From NCBI RefSeq assembly GCF_029637605.1, contig NZ_CP121261.1, forward strand, positions 5,952,001 through 6,016,000: DNA of 64,000 bases, given 5' to 3'. The notes below the pieces were generated by a model, which searched no databases, was not told the origin of the DNA, and saw only the letters and a program-made list of their open reading frames with translations. This document shows positions 8,593 to 16,628 of the stretch, one piece after another. Origin of the DNA: Achromobacter spanius. GTDB lineage: Bacteria > Pseudomonadota > Gammaproteobacteria > Burkholderiales > Burkholderiaceae_B. Within the stretch, counting starts at the first letter, position 1; each line of letters starts with the position of its first letter. A program made the position numbers and the translations under genes.

Positions 8593-9528
8593 ATGAAAAT
8601 TGCTTTTGTCTTTCCAGGCCAAGGGTCCCAGGCTGTCGGCATGCTGGATGCCTGGTCGGGCGTCGCTGCCGTCACGGACACCGTGGCGCGCGCTTCCGAG
8701 GCCCTGGGCCAGGACCTGGGTGCCCTGATCGCGCAAGGTCCTGCGGAACAACTCAATCTGACCACCAACACGCAACCGGCCATGTTGACCGCGGGCGTGG
8801 CGTTCTACGCCGCCTGGGCTGCCGCCGGTGGCCGCAAGCCCGACGTTGTCGCCGGTCATAGCTTGGGTGAATACGCGGCCCTGACCGCGGCAGGTTCGCT
8901 CACGCTGGAAGACGCTGTGCGTCTGGTGCGCGTGCGCGCCGATGCCATGCAGGCCGCCGTGCCCGTGGGTACGGGCGCCATGGCCGCCATCCTGGGGCTG
9001 GACGACGATGCCGTGCGCGCCGCATGTGCCGCCGCCGCTCAAGGTGAAGTCGTCGAAGCCGTGAACTTCAATGCGCCCGCGCAGGTTGTGATCGCCGGCC
9101 ACAAGGCCGCTGTCGAACGTGCCTGCGAGCTGGCCAAGGCTGCGGGCGCCAAGCGAGCGCTGTTGCTGCCCGTGTCCGCACCGTTCCATTCCAGCCTGCT
9201 CAAGCCCGCCGCCGATGTGCTGGCTGGCGCGCTGGCGAACGCGACTGTGTCCGCGCCGCAGATCAAGGTCATCAACAACGTCGACGTGGCTTCGCCCACG
9301 GAAGCTGGTGCAATCCGGGATGCGCTGGTGCGCCAGGCATGGCATCCTGTGCGCTGGGTCGAAACCCTGCGCGCCATGAAGGCGCAGGGCGTCACGCACG
9401 TTATTGAATGCGGTCCTGGCAAAGTGCTGGCCGGCTTGACCAAACGCATTGATCCCGAACTTACTGGCCTGGCCATTACCGATCCCGCTTCGCTTGAAGC
9501 CGCGTTGGCCGTTGTTAACGGAAATTAA
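8593..9528 (+). CDS. fabD: Malonyl-CoA:ACP transacylase (FabD)
   Basis: FabD loads malonate from CoA onto ACP. The 311-residue product shows FVFPGQGSQ at the start, the nucleophile Ser in GHSLGEYAAL near residue 92, and the His in VSAPFHSSLLKP near residue 200. ATG 8593 is chosen because the protein then begins MKIAFVFPGQGSQ like its homologues; the frame upstream to 8503 has no family similarity. It follows fabH with a 92-base gap and precedes fabG by four bases. Confidence 0.96.
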   Translation: MKIAFVFPGQGSQAVGMLDAWSGVAAVTDTVARASEALGQDLGALIAQGPAEQLNLTTNTQPAMLTAGVAFYAAWAAAGGRKPDVVAGHSLGEYAALTAAGSLTLEDAVRLVRVRADAMQAAVPVGTGAMAAILGLDDDAVRAACAAAAQGEVVEAVNFNAPAQVVIAGHKAAVERACELAKAAGAKRALLLPVSAPFHSSLLKPAADVLAGALANATVSAPQIKVINNVDVASPTEAGAIRDALVRQAWHPVRWVETLRAMKAQGVTHVIECGPGKVLAGLTKRIDPELTGLAITDPASLEAALAVVNGN

Positions 9529-9532
9529 AGAC

Positions 9533-10282
9533 ATGGACAACTCGATCGAACTGCAAGGCAAGATCGCGCTGGTGACCGGCGCCACGCGCGGCATCGGCCG
9601 TGCCATCGCCCAGGAACTCGCAGCGCGCGGCGCTACCGTGGTCGGCACCGCCACCACCGAATCCGGAGCGGCTGCCATTACGGAAGCCCTGGCGCCGTTT
9701 GGTGGTCGTGGCGTGGTGCTGAACGTGACTGATGCCGAAGCCTGCGACGCGCTGATCGACGCGCTGGCCAAAGACGGCGGCGGCCCGCACATCCTGGTCA
9801 ATAATGCCGGCATCACGCGCGATACGCTCGCGATGCGCATGAAAGACGACGATTGGTCCGCGGTGCTGGATACCAACCTGACCTCCGTATTCCGCCTGTC
9901 GCGCGCCGTCATGCGCAGCATGATGAAGGCCCGTTGGGGCCGCATCATCAATGTGACCTCGGTGGTCGGCTCCAGCGGCAACGCGGGCCAGGCGAACTAC
10001 GCCGCCGCGAAGGCGGGCGTGTCGGGTATGTCGCGTGCGCTGGCCCGTGAGTTGGGTAGCCGCAACATCACCGTGAACTGCGTCGCGCCCGGCTTCATCG
10101 ACACCGACATGACGCGCGCGCTGGCTGAGAGCCAGACCTCGGCGCTGCTGCAACAGATTCCGCTGGGCCGTTTGGGCTCGCCGGAAGACATCGCCCATGC
10201 GGTGGCCTTTTTGTCCGGGCCGCAAGCGGGTTACATTACCGGCACCACCCTGCACGTCAACGGCGGGATGTACATGCAATAA
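9533..10282 (+). CDS. fabG: 3-oxoacyl-ACP reductase (FabG)
   Basis: FabG reduces 3-oxoacyl-ACP with NADPH. It is a classical short-chain dehydrogenase of 249 residues with the nucleotide motif VTGATRGIGRA, NNAGITRD near residue 90, the catalytic Ser in VTSVVGSSG, and YAAAKAG (Tyr/Lys) near residue 155. The C-terminal GTTLHVNGGMYM is typical of fatty-acid FabG. ATG 9533 gives the normal length; upstream in-frame codons overlap fabD. Confidence 0.96.
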   Translation: MDNSIELQGKIALVTGATRGIGRAIAQELAARGATVVGTATTESGAAAITEALAPFGGRGVVLNVTDAEACDALIDALAKDGGGPHILVNNAGITRDTLAMRMKDDDWSAVLDTNLTSVFRLSRAVMRSMMKARWGRIINVTSVVGSSGNAGQANYAAAKAGVSGMSRALARELGSRNITVNCVAPGFIDTDMTRALAESQTSALLQQIPLGRLGSPEDIAHAVAFLSGPQAGYITGTTLHVNGGMYMQ

Positions 10283-10440
10283 ATCACGAATTGCGCGTCA
10301 GGCGGCTCCGGCCGCCGTGCCTTGCCGGGTAGCCGGCGTGGGCGGCACGCAGTTCAACCGGAAACGCCGCATACCGGTATTCCTGTGCCCCAACGGGCGA
10401 CAGAACAAGTGCGCGGTGTTATTTTTGTCACGGCCAGGCG

Positions 10441-10467
10441 TTGCTTTCCTCTACGCTTGGCTATAAT
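10441..10467 (+). promoter_or_regulatory. Promoter of acpP
   Basis: A perfect TATAAT (10462-10467) lies 30 bases before the acpP ATG, with TTGCTT (10441-10446) 15 bases upstream. The 215-base gap after fabG, and the need for very high ACP levels, support a separate promoter here. A GGAG ribosome site (10488-10491) precedes the ATG. Confidence 0.65.
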
Positions 10468-10497
10468 TCGCGGGATTTTTCCCAATTGGAGATCTGC

Positions 10498-10737
10498 ATG
10501 GAAAGCATCGAACAGCGCGTCAAGAAGATCGTCGCTGAACAACTTGGCGTCAACGAAGCCGAGATCAAGAACGAATCCTCCTTCCTTGACGACCTCGGTG
10601 CCGATTCGCTCGACATGGTCGAACTGGTCATGGCGCTCGAAGACGAATTCGAGACCGAGATCCCCGACGAAGAGGCCGAAAAGATCACGACCGTGCAACA
10701 AGCGATTGACTACATCAATTCGCACGGTAAGCAGTAA
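10498..10737 (+). CDS. acpP: Acyl carrier protein
   Basis: The 79-residue acidic ACP carries growing acyl chains on a phosphopantetheine arm attached at the Ser of [10 protein letters not shown] (residue 37). Sequence matches type II fatty-acid ACPs throughout ([18 protein letters not shown] at the start, [19 protein letters not shown] near the end). It has its own strong promoter and is separated from fabF by a structured 185-base gap, which may help set a high ACP to FabF ratio. Confidence 0.98.
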
Positions 10738-10810
10738 GCTCGACTTATATCCTTCTGGTTGCCCGACTTTCGGGGTCAACCGGGAAACGGGGCGGTTTCA
10801 GGAATTTGCC

Positions 10811-10870
10811 GTGTGGTCCGCGTGCGGGAAGGGCGTTGTAAAGCCCGACCCGCTTTCGCGTGGGCCACAC
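10811..10870 (+). other. Long stem-loop in the acpP-fabF intergenic region
   Basis: GTGTGGTCC at 10811-10819 can pair with GGGCCACAC at 10862-10870 (one G-T pair), an inner part CGGG/CCCG can pair, and the apex GGGC/GCCC (10831-10834, 10843-10846) closes a small loop. No U-run follows, so it is not a standard terminator. It may stop or slow polymerase, be processed, or protect the acpP transcript. Confidence 0.6.
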
Positions 10871-10922
10871 GTGCAGCGCATCCCGAAAACCGCCTTTCTT
10901 TTGTCTGTTTGAGGAGTCATCC

Positions 10923-12152
10923 GTGAAGCGACGTGTCGTCATCACCGGCCTGGGTATCGTTTCTCCCGTTGGAAACGACCTGACCACCGCTTGGGACAAT
11001 ATCGTCAACGGACGTTCTGGCATCAGCCGCATCACCCGTTTCGATCCCTCGGCCATCACCACGCATATTGCTGGCGAAGTCAAAGACTTCGACATCAGCA
11101 CCTATATCTCGAGCAAAGAAGCCCGCCAGATGGATACCTTCATCCATTACGGCCTGGCCGCCGGGATGCAGGCATGGCGTGATTGCGGTCTGGAAGTCAC
11201 CGAAGCCAATGCCGAGCGCATTGGCGTGATCGTGGGCTCCGGCATCGGCGGTTTGCCGCGTATCGAAGAAACCCAGGTCGAATACATGGCCAAGGGTCCG
11301 CGACGGATTTCGCCGTTCTTCGTGCCGGGTTCGCTGATCAACCTGATCTCCGGTCATTTGTCCATTGCCTATGGCATGAAGGGCCCCAGCTACGCCGTGG
11401 TTTCGGCCTGCACGACTGGCCTGCATTGCATCGGCGACGCTGCCCGCCTGATTGAATACGGCGATGCTGACGTCATGGTGGCGGGCGGTGCTGAATCGAC
11501 CGTGTCGCCGCTGGGCATCGGCGGTTTTGCCGCCATGCGTGCCTTGTCGACCCGCAACGATGATCCTCAGACGGCTTCGCGCCCCTGGGATCGTGACCGC
11601 GACGGCTTCGTTCTGGGCGAAGGCGCCGGCGTCCTGGTGCTGGAAGAGTACGAGCACGCCAAGAAGCGCGGCGCGCGCATCTATGGCGAGCTGGCCGGTT
11701 ACGGCATGAGCTCGGACGCGCACCACATCACGGCTCCGGACAAGGACGGCCCGCGCCGAGGTGTCATCAACGCGCTGCGCAACGGCGGCCTGAACGTGGA
11801 CGACATCCAGTACGTCAACGCGCATGGCACGTCGACCCCTCTGGGCGACAAGAACGAGACCGACGCGCTGAAGCTGGCCTTCGGCGATCACGCCAAGAAG
11901 CTGGTGGTCAATTCCACCAAGTCCATGACCGGGCACTTGCTCGGCGCGGCCGGCGGCATTGAGGCGGTTTTCACGACCTTGGCCGTGTACAACCAGGTTT
12001 CGCCCCCCACCATCAACATCTTCAATCAAGATCCTGAATGCGATCTCGACTACTGCGCGAACGAAGCGCGGCAGATGAAGATTGAAGTCGGTCTTTCCAA
12101 CTCGTTTGGCTTCGGCGGCACCAACGGCTCGATGGCCGTACGCCGGGTCTGA
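10923..12152 (+). CDS. fabF: 3-oxoacyl-ACP synthase II (FabF)
   Basis: FabF extends acyl-ACP by condensation with malonyl-ACP and favours the C16:1 to C18:1 step. The 409-residue product has the Cys-His-His triad in [12 protein letters not shown] (Cys near 163), [11 protein letters not shown] (His near 303) and [13 protein letters not shown] (His near 340). GTG 10923 is chosen because GAGGAGT precedes it and the protein then starts [11 protein letters not shown]. It ends the fatty-acid operon; a small membrane-protein gene follows at once. Confidence 0.96.
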   Translation: MKRRVVITGLGIVSPVGNDLTTAWDNIVNGRSGISRITRFDPSAITTHIAGEVKDFDISTYISSKEARQMDTFIHYGLAAGMQAWRDCGLEVTEANAERIGVIVGSGIGGLPRIEETQVEYMAKGPRRISPFFVPGSLINLISGHLSIAYGMKGPSYAVVSACTTGLHCIGDAARLIEYGDADVMVAGGAESTVSPLGIGGFAAMRALSTRNDDPQTASRPWDRDRDGFVLGEGAGVLVLEEYEHAKKRGARIYGELAGYGMSSDAHHITAPDKDGPRRGVINALRNGGLNVDDIQYVNAHGTSTPLGDKNETDALKLAFGDHAKKLVVNSTKSMTGHLLGAAGGIEAVFTTLAVYNQVSPPTINIFNQDPECDLDYCANEARQMKIEVGLSNSFGFGGTNGSMAVRRV

Positions 12153-12153
12153 T

Positions 12154-12648
12154 TTGGAAGGCTCCGACGCAGGACGCTGGTCGTTTCGTGTGCCCATCGG
12201 GCGGCCGGCCGGCGTCCATGCCCTGTGCGGTCTGGCCGTCGTTGTCGCGGCTGGCTGCGCCTTGAGGGCGCTGTCCTGGCACGGCACGGCGGCAGAGGCC
12301 GCGGCGATGGCGATTGCGTTGCTGCTTGTGCCGGCCTGGCTGTTACACTCTGCACGGAGCGGACCGTCCCCAGTATCGGCGTTGCGCACGGCTGGGGTGG
12401 GTAGCTGGCAGGTTCGCCAGCCGCAAGGCTGGCAAGACGCGCGGCTGTTGGATCGCCTGCGCGGCCCTCGCTGGCTTACGCTCATTTTGCAGCCATTGCC
12501 CACCGGGAGTACCGTCTTTACAAATAGCACAATCACCCTCACCGTCTGGCAGCGGACGTTGCACCCCGAGTCCTGGCGGCGCCTTTGCCTGCTGACCAGC
12601 ACGGGGCAGCACGCTCGGCCGGCGGCACGTAGGCGGGAGACGTCATGA
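12154..12648 (+). CDS. Small membrane-anchored hypothetical protein (YgfX-like position and architecture)
   Basis: No confident family can be assigned. From the TTG at 12154 the product has 164 residues; a GTG at 12190 is another possible start. Two hydrophobic segments (about residues 25-42 and 48-66) are joined by a short loop, and then a soluble, Trp- and Arg-rich domain of about 90 residues follows. This layout resembles the YgfX/CptA family of small membrane proteins, but that is an inference. The gene starts one base after fabF stops and overlaps the rpoE start as ATGA, so it links the fatty-acid and stress operons. Confidence 0.6.
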   Translation: MEGSDAGRWSFRVPIGRPAGVHALCGLAVVVAAGCALRALSWHGTAAEAAAMAIALLLVPAWLLHSARSGPSPVSALRTAGVGSWQVRQPQGWQDARLLDRLRGPRWLTLILQPLPTGSTVFTNSTITLTVWQRTLHPESWRRLCLLTSTGQHARPAARRRETS

Positions 12649-13244
12649 GCGAGCGCGAAGTCGACGCGGAGTTGGTCGCGCGCGTTCAACGAGGCGACAA
12701 GAAGGCCTTTGATCTGTTGGTGCTCAAGTACCAGCGCAAGATCCTGCGCCTGCTGGCTCGGATGATCCGCGACCCCTCGGAAATCGAGGACGTAGCCCAG
12801 GAAGCATTCATCAAGGCTTATCGGGCCTTGCCGCAATTTCGGGGCGATAGCGCGTTCTACACCTGGTTGTATCGTATCGCTATCAATACGGCGCGCAATT
12901 GGCTGGCCTCGCAGGGCCGACGCCCCAGCGCGCCCAATGCGATAGAAACGGAAGACGGTGAAACTTTTAACGAAACCGACAACCTAACGGACATAAGCAC
13001 GCCGGAATCCATGGTTGCCAGCCGCGAAATCGCCGAGACGGTGAACGCGGCCATCGAGGAATTGCCCGAAGAGTTGCGCACCGCAATTGTCCTGCGTGAA
13101 ATCGAAGGTATGAGTTACGAAGACATCGCCCAAAGCATGGATTGCCCCATTGGTACGGTGCGCTCCCGCATTTTTCGTGCGCGTGAGGCCATTGCGACCA
13201 AATTGCGTCCATTGCTAGGCACCGATGCCGAGCGTCGCTGGTAA
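12645..13244 (+). CDS. rpoE: RNA polymerase sigma-E factor (RpoE/AlgU)
   Basis: An ECF sigma factor of 199 residues that directs the envelope stress response. Region 2 contains FDLLVLKYQRKI and the -10 recognition helix DVAQEAFIKAYRALPQF; region 4 contains LREIEGMSYEDIAQSMDCPIGTVRSRIFRARE. It closely resembles E. coli RpoE and Pseudomonas AlgU. It is cotranscribed with rseA, rseB and mucD, which hold it inactive until envelope damage triggers RseA degradation. A sigma-E-type promoter is visible in this window in front of yccA. Confidence 0.96.
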   Translation: MSEREVDAELVARVQRGDKKAFDLLVLKYQRKILRLLARMIRDPSEIEDVAQEAFIKAYRALPQFRGDSAFYTWLYRIAINTARNWLASQGRRPSAPNAIETEDGETFNETDNLTDISTPESMVASREIAETVNAAIEELPEELRTAIVLREIEGMSYEDIAQSMDCPIGTVRSRIFRAREAIATKLRPLLGTDAERRW

Positions 13245-13256
13245 GGAGTGGCAGTC

Positions 13257-13772
13257 ATGCAAACAGCAGCCAAGTCCGTTGAGATCGCCGAGGCCTCCTG
13301 GGAGGAATCGGTTTCCGCCTGGATGGACGGAGAAGATTCCGACGATATTATTTCCAGCCTGTTGTCCAAGGAAGGACGTCAGACCTGGGACACCTATCAT
13401 TTGATCGGTGATTCTCTACGCAATGCCGACCTGGCGTTGACGCCCAGTGCCGCGTTCCAGGCGCGACTGGCGCGCGCGCTTGATGCGGAGCTGCCTATCG
13501 TGGCCGCGCCGCGGCGACGTTCGCCGTTGCGGGTCGGCCTGTCTGGTCTGGCCGTGGCGGCTGCGGTGGCTACGGTCGCCTGGGTGGCGCAACCTTACCT
13601 GACCGGCACGCCGGCCACGGAAGTGCGCGTGCTGGCCGATGCCAGCGGCACGCCTGCCTCTGCCTCCGCAGCTGATGATGCCGGCCTGCGCGACTACCTC
13701 GAGGCCCATCGCCAGATGGCGGGCCCCAGCGCGGTGCGACAAGTCTCGTTCGACGCCGGAGCCGGACGTTGA
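13257..13772 (+). CDS. rseA: Anti-sigma-E factor RseA/MucA
   Basis: A 171-residue single-pass inner-membrane protein. The N-terminal domain (about 1-80, with EESVSAWMDGED and WDTYHLIGDSLR) binds and silences sigma-E in the cytoplasm. A hydrophobic segment near residues 95-115 (GLSGLAVAAAVATVAWVA) spans the membrane, and the short periplasmic tail is the RseB/DegS contact region. ATG 13257 is chosen because AGGAG lies nine bases upstream; a GTG at 13248 would leave no room for it. The stop overlaps rseB. Confidence 0.92.
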   Translation: MQTAAKSVEIAEASWEESVSAWMDGEDSDDIISSLLSKEGRQTWDTYHLIGDSLRNADLALTPSAAFQARLARALDAELPIVAAPRRRSPLRVGLSGLAVAAAVATVAWVAQPYLTGTPATEVRVLADASGTPASASAADDAGLRDYLEAHRQMAGPSAVRQVSFDAGAGR

Positions 13773-14818
13773 TGGCGCTGGCGTTACCGACACGTTGGCC
13801 GCGCGCAGCCTCCTGGAACGCACATCGAGCCGGATGGTTTGCCGCTACGCTTCTGACCGCTTTTCTGTCTGCCCATGAGCCTGCACGCGCCGCCGACGCG
13901 GCCCCCGCCGCCGATGATGTCGTCCAGCTGCTGACGCGCATCCAGCAGGCCGCGCGCAAGCAGGACTACGCGGGCGTCTTCATGTATCAGCAGGGCGAGT
14001 TGATCCAGTCTTCGCGGCTGGTGCACGTTTTGGACGGCACCGGTGAACGTGAACGGTTGGAGATCCTGGATGGCCAGCCGCGCGAATACCTGCGTCACAA
14101 TGATGACGTACAGTGCCTGATTCCCGAGCGCAAGACCGTCCTGATCGAGCGCCGGCGCGGGGACCGCTTTCCCGGCTTGTTGCTGGGCGATCCGGCCAAT
14201 CTTGCCGAGCACTACAAAATTCGCACCGAGTCCAAGCTGCATCGGGTGGCGGGCCGCGAATGTCGCCTGATCACGATCGAACCGCTGGACAAGCTGCGCT
14301 ACGGTTACCGCCTTTGCGCCGACGTTGAAACCAATCTGCTGCTTAAGGCGCAAACGTTGAATGCGGCCCGCGGCGTGGTTGAGCAGGTGTCGTTCACGTC
14401 GCTGCGCCTGGGGGCGGATGTCGATCCGCAACAGTTGAGTTCGCAGTGGAGCACGCGCGACTGGAAGGTGCTGGAATCGGCCATGAAGCCGGTGGACCTG
14501 GCGGCCCAAGGTTGGCGCATTCCCGCTCCCAAGGGTTTCAAGGTGATCATGCAGGTGTCGCGTTCGATGGGACACGGCGCGGCGGTCAGCCAGATGGTGT
14601 TGTCCGATGGCCTGGCGGCTATTTCGGTCTTCATCGAGCCTTACGACAGTGAGCGCGGACATCATCCTCCGTTGGGTGCCGCGCAGCGTGGATCCATTAC
14701 GGTTTACGGCACGCGCATTGCTGACTTCTGGTTGACGGCCATGGGCGAGGTGCCCGTGGAAACGCTGGAACAATTGGCGCAAGCGACAGAATACGTGCCG
14801 GCCGCTGGGGCCAAGTGA
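13772..14818 (+). CDS. rseB: Sigma-E regulator RseB/MucB
   Basis: RseB is a periplasmic protein that binds RseA and shields it from cleavage until lipopolysaccharide or misfolded lipoproteins release it. The 348-residue product begins with a long signal region ending near ARAADA and then matches the MucB/RseB two-domain layout: VQLLTRIQQAARKQDYAGVFMYQ at the start and GWRIPAPKGFKVIMQ at the second domain. ATG overlaps the rseA stop (TGATG), which implies coupled translation. Confidence 0.93.
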   Translation: MALALPTRWPRAASWNAHRAGWFAATLLTAFLSAHEPARAADAAPAADDVVQLLTRIQQAARKQDYAGVFMYQQGELIQSSRLVHVLDGTGERERLEILDGQPREYLRHNDDVQCLIPERKTVLIERRRGDRFPGLLLGDPANLAEHYKIRTESKLHRVAGRECRLITIEPLDKLRYGYRLCADVETNLLLKAQTLNAARGVVEQVSFTSLRLGADVDPQQLSSQWSTRDWKVLESAMKPVDLAAQGWRIPAPKGFKVIMQVSRSMGHGAAVSQMVLSDGLAAISVFIEPYDSERGHHPPLGAAQRGSITVYGTRIADFWLTAMGEVPVETLEQLAQATEYVPAAGAK

Positions 14819-14865
14819 TGCACGCTCAAGCCCCCAGGCAGCAAGCAGCAACTTCGGAGTAATTT

Positions 14866-16338
14866 ATGAAAGCAATGACGGTGTCGAACGCTTTTTTCCG
14901 GCGCTTTCTGGCGGCCGTGGCGGCAGGGGTTTTCATGTCTGCCGCCTATGTGCCCGCTTCTGTGGCGCAAACGCCCTTGGTGGCGTTGCCCGACTTCACG
15001 GGAATCGTCGAAAAAGCCGACCCGGCGGTTGTCAACATCCGTACGACGGCCACCGTGCCGGTCCGCGGGGCAGGCCCCGGCGGCGGTAGCGACCCCTACG
15101 AACTCTTCCGCTGGTTCTTCGGCCCCGACATTCAACCCCCTGGTGGCGGCGGGCAAGTGCCTGCACCGCGCCAACGTCCCCAGCCTGAAGAGCGCACCGT
15201 GCCGCGCGGCGTCGGGTCCGGCTTTTTCGTGTCTGACGATGGCTACATCCTGACGAACAATCACGTTGTGGTGGATGCAACGGATATCTACGTCACCTTG
15301 ACCGACGGCCGTGAATTCAAGGCCAAAGTTATCGGCACCGATGAACGTACCGACGTGGCGCTGATCAAGATCGATGCCAAGGACATGGTTCCGCTGGTCA
15401 TTGGCGACCCCAAGAAGCTGAAGAAGGGCCAATGGGTGCTGGCGATCGGTTCGCCGTTTGGTCTGGACTCCACCGTAACCTCGGGCATTGTCAGCGCGAT
15501 CGGTCGCGATACCGGTGAATATCTGCCGTTCATCCAGACAGACGTCGCCGTGAATCCGGGTAATTCGGGTGGGCCCTTGATCAACCTGGATGGCGAGGTG
15601 GTGGGTATCAATTCCCAGATCATTTCGCGTAGCGGTGGCTTCATGGGTATTTCCCTGGCCATTCCCATCGACGAAGCGATGCGTGTCGTGGACCAACTGC
15701 GCACGACCGGCAAGGTCACGCGCGGACGGGTTGGCGTGCAAATCGGCGAAGTGGGCAAGGACGTGGCCGAGGCCATTGGGCTGCCCAAGGCGGAAGGCGC
15801 GCTGGTCAGCAGCGTTGAAGTCGACGGGCCTGCCGAGCAGGCGGGCGTGCAGCCGGGTGACGTGATCCTGAAGTTCAATAATGAACCGATCAAGCGCTGG
15901 TCCGACCTGCCGCGCATCGTGGGCGAAACCAAGCCGGGCACGCGCGCCGCCATGGAAGTGTGGCGCAAGGGCAAGAGCCTGACGTTGTCGGTCAAGGTCG
16001 GTGAGATCCCGACCGAAAAGGCGGCGGCCGCCGACAAGAAGGCCGCGCCCGTGCCGGAAGTGACCAATGCGCTGGGCCTGGGTGTGGTGGATGTGCCGGT
16101 CGACGTGCAAAAGAAGCTGCGCATCAAGGGCGGTGTCCAGGTGAAGGTCGCCGAGGGCGCGGCCGGCAAGGCCGGTCTGCAGGAAGGCGACATCGTGTTG
16201 GCTTTGAACGACACCGACGTGACTGGCGCCAAGCAATTCGGCGAACTCGTGGCCAAGCTAGACAAGAGCCGCACCGTGGGCCTGCTGGTTCGCCGCGGGG
16301 ACCAGACGCAATGGGTCGCGGTGCCTGCATCGAAGTAG
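14866..16338 (+). CDS. mucD: Periplasmic serine endoprotease DegP/MucD
   Basis: An S1C protease and chaperone that removes misfolded envelope proteins. The 490-residue precursor has a signal peptide ending near SVAQT, a trypsin-like domain with the triad His in TNNHVVVDA, Asp in RTDVALIKID and Ser in NPGNSGGPLIN, and two PDZ domains (about residues 275-365 and 400-480). TCGGAGTAA precedes the ATG. It is the last gene of the rpoE operon, and strong hairpin terminators follow. Confidence 0.95.
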   Translation: MKAMTVSNAFFRRFLAAVAAGVFMSAAYVPASVAQTPLVALPDFTGIVEKADPAVVNIRTTATVPVRGAGPGGGSDPYELFRWFFGPDIQPPGGGGQVPAPRQRPQPEERTVPRGVGSGFFVSDDGYILTNNHVVVDATDIYVTLTDGREFKAKVIGTDERTDVALIKIDAKDMVPLVIGDPKKLKKGQWVLAIGSPFGLDSTVTSGIVSAIGRDTGEYLPFIQTDVAVNPGNSGGPLINLDGEVVGINSQIISRSGGFMGISLAIPIDEAMRVVDQLRTTGKVTRGRVGVQIGEVGKDVAEAIGLPKAEGALVSSVEVDGPAEQAGVQPGDVILKFNNEPIKRWSDLPRIVGETKPGTRAAMEVWRKGKSLTLSVKVGEIPTEKAAAADKKAAPVPEVTNALGLGVVDVPVDVQKKLRIKGGVQVKVAEGAAGKAGLQEGDIVLALNDTDVTGAKQFGELVAKLDKSRTVGLLVRRGDQTQWVAVPASK

Positions 16339-16346
16339 GGCGGGTT

Positions 16347-16368
16347 CGCCCCGCTGGGGCGCCTTTTT
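16347..16368 (+). terminator. Rho-independent terminator after mucD
   Basis: CGCCCC (16347-16352) and GGGGCG (16356-16361) pair around the loop GCT, and TTTTT follows at 16364-16368. Confidence 0.85.
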
Positions 16369-16433
16369 GCCAGGCTGCGGGTAGCCGGCAGAAAAAAATG
16401 CCCAAGACCGGCTAAAATGGCTGGTTGCCGCAA

Positions 16434-16461
16434 GAGGGGGCGCTTGGCGCCCCCTCGTTTT
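16434..16461 (+). terminator. Second hairpin terminator before lepA
   Basis: GAGGGGGCGC (16434-16443) pairs perfectly with GCGCCCCCTC (16447-16456) across a three-base loop and is followed by GTTTTG. It would back up the first mucD terminator. Confidence 0.7.
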
Positions 16462-16480
16462 GCCCGGGGGGCTGGGTGAT

Positions 16481-16534
16481 GCCTGGATGTCGGGCCTTGC
16501 CTGGATGTCGGGTTTTGCCCGAATTTCGGGTTTC
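16481..16534 (+). repeat. 18-bp tandem repeat, three units
   Basis: Two nearly identical units, GCCTGGATGTCGGGCCTT and GCCTGGATGTCGGGTTTT, are followed by a diverged third (GCCCGAATTTCGGGTTTC). They fill the gap between the mucD terminators and lepA. Confidence 0.8.
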
Positions 16535-16592
16535 ACCCGTCGGTGCCCCTCTCTCGTCAGCCGTGCCTTCTCCGGCGGCGCTGTCTTCCGGC

Positions 16593-16621
16593 CTGGTGCC
16601 AAGTGTTCCGTCCCTTATAAT
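16593..16621 (+). promoter_or_regulatory. Probable lepA promoter, possibly giving a leaderless transcript
   Basis: A perfect TATAAT (16616-16621) ends seven bases before the lepA ATG at 16629. The -35 region at 17-bp spacing is CTGGTG, a weak match. Transcription would begin at or next to the ATG, and no ribosome site is visible. Confidence 0.5.
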
Positions 16622-16628
16622 TTCAAGC

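Noticed and set aside
10301..10316. Terminator after fabG (GGCGGC-TCCG-GCCGCC)
   Set aside because: Short stem with no T-run.
10917..12836. A 1.9-kb open frame on the minus strand
   Set aside because: Opposite fabF and rpoE, no motifs, composition of an antisense frame.
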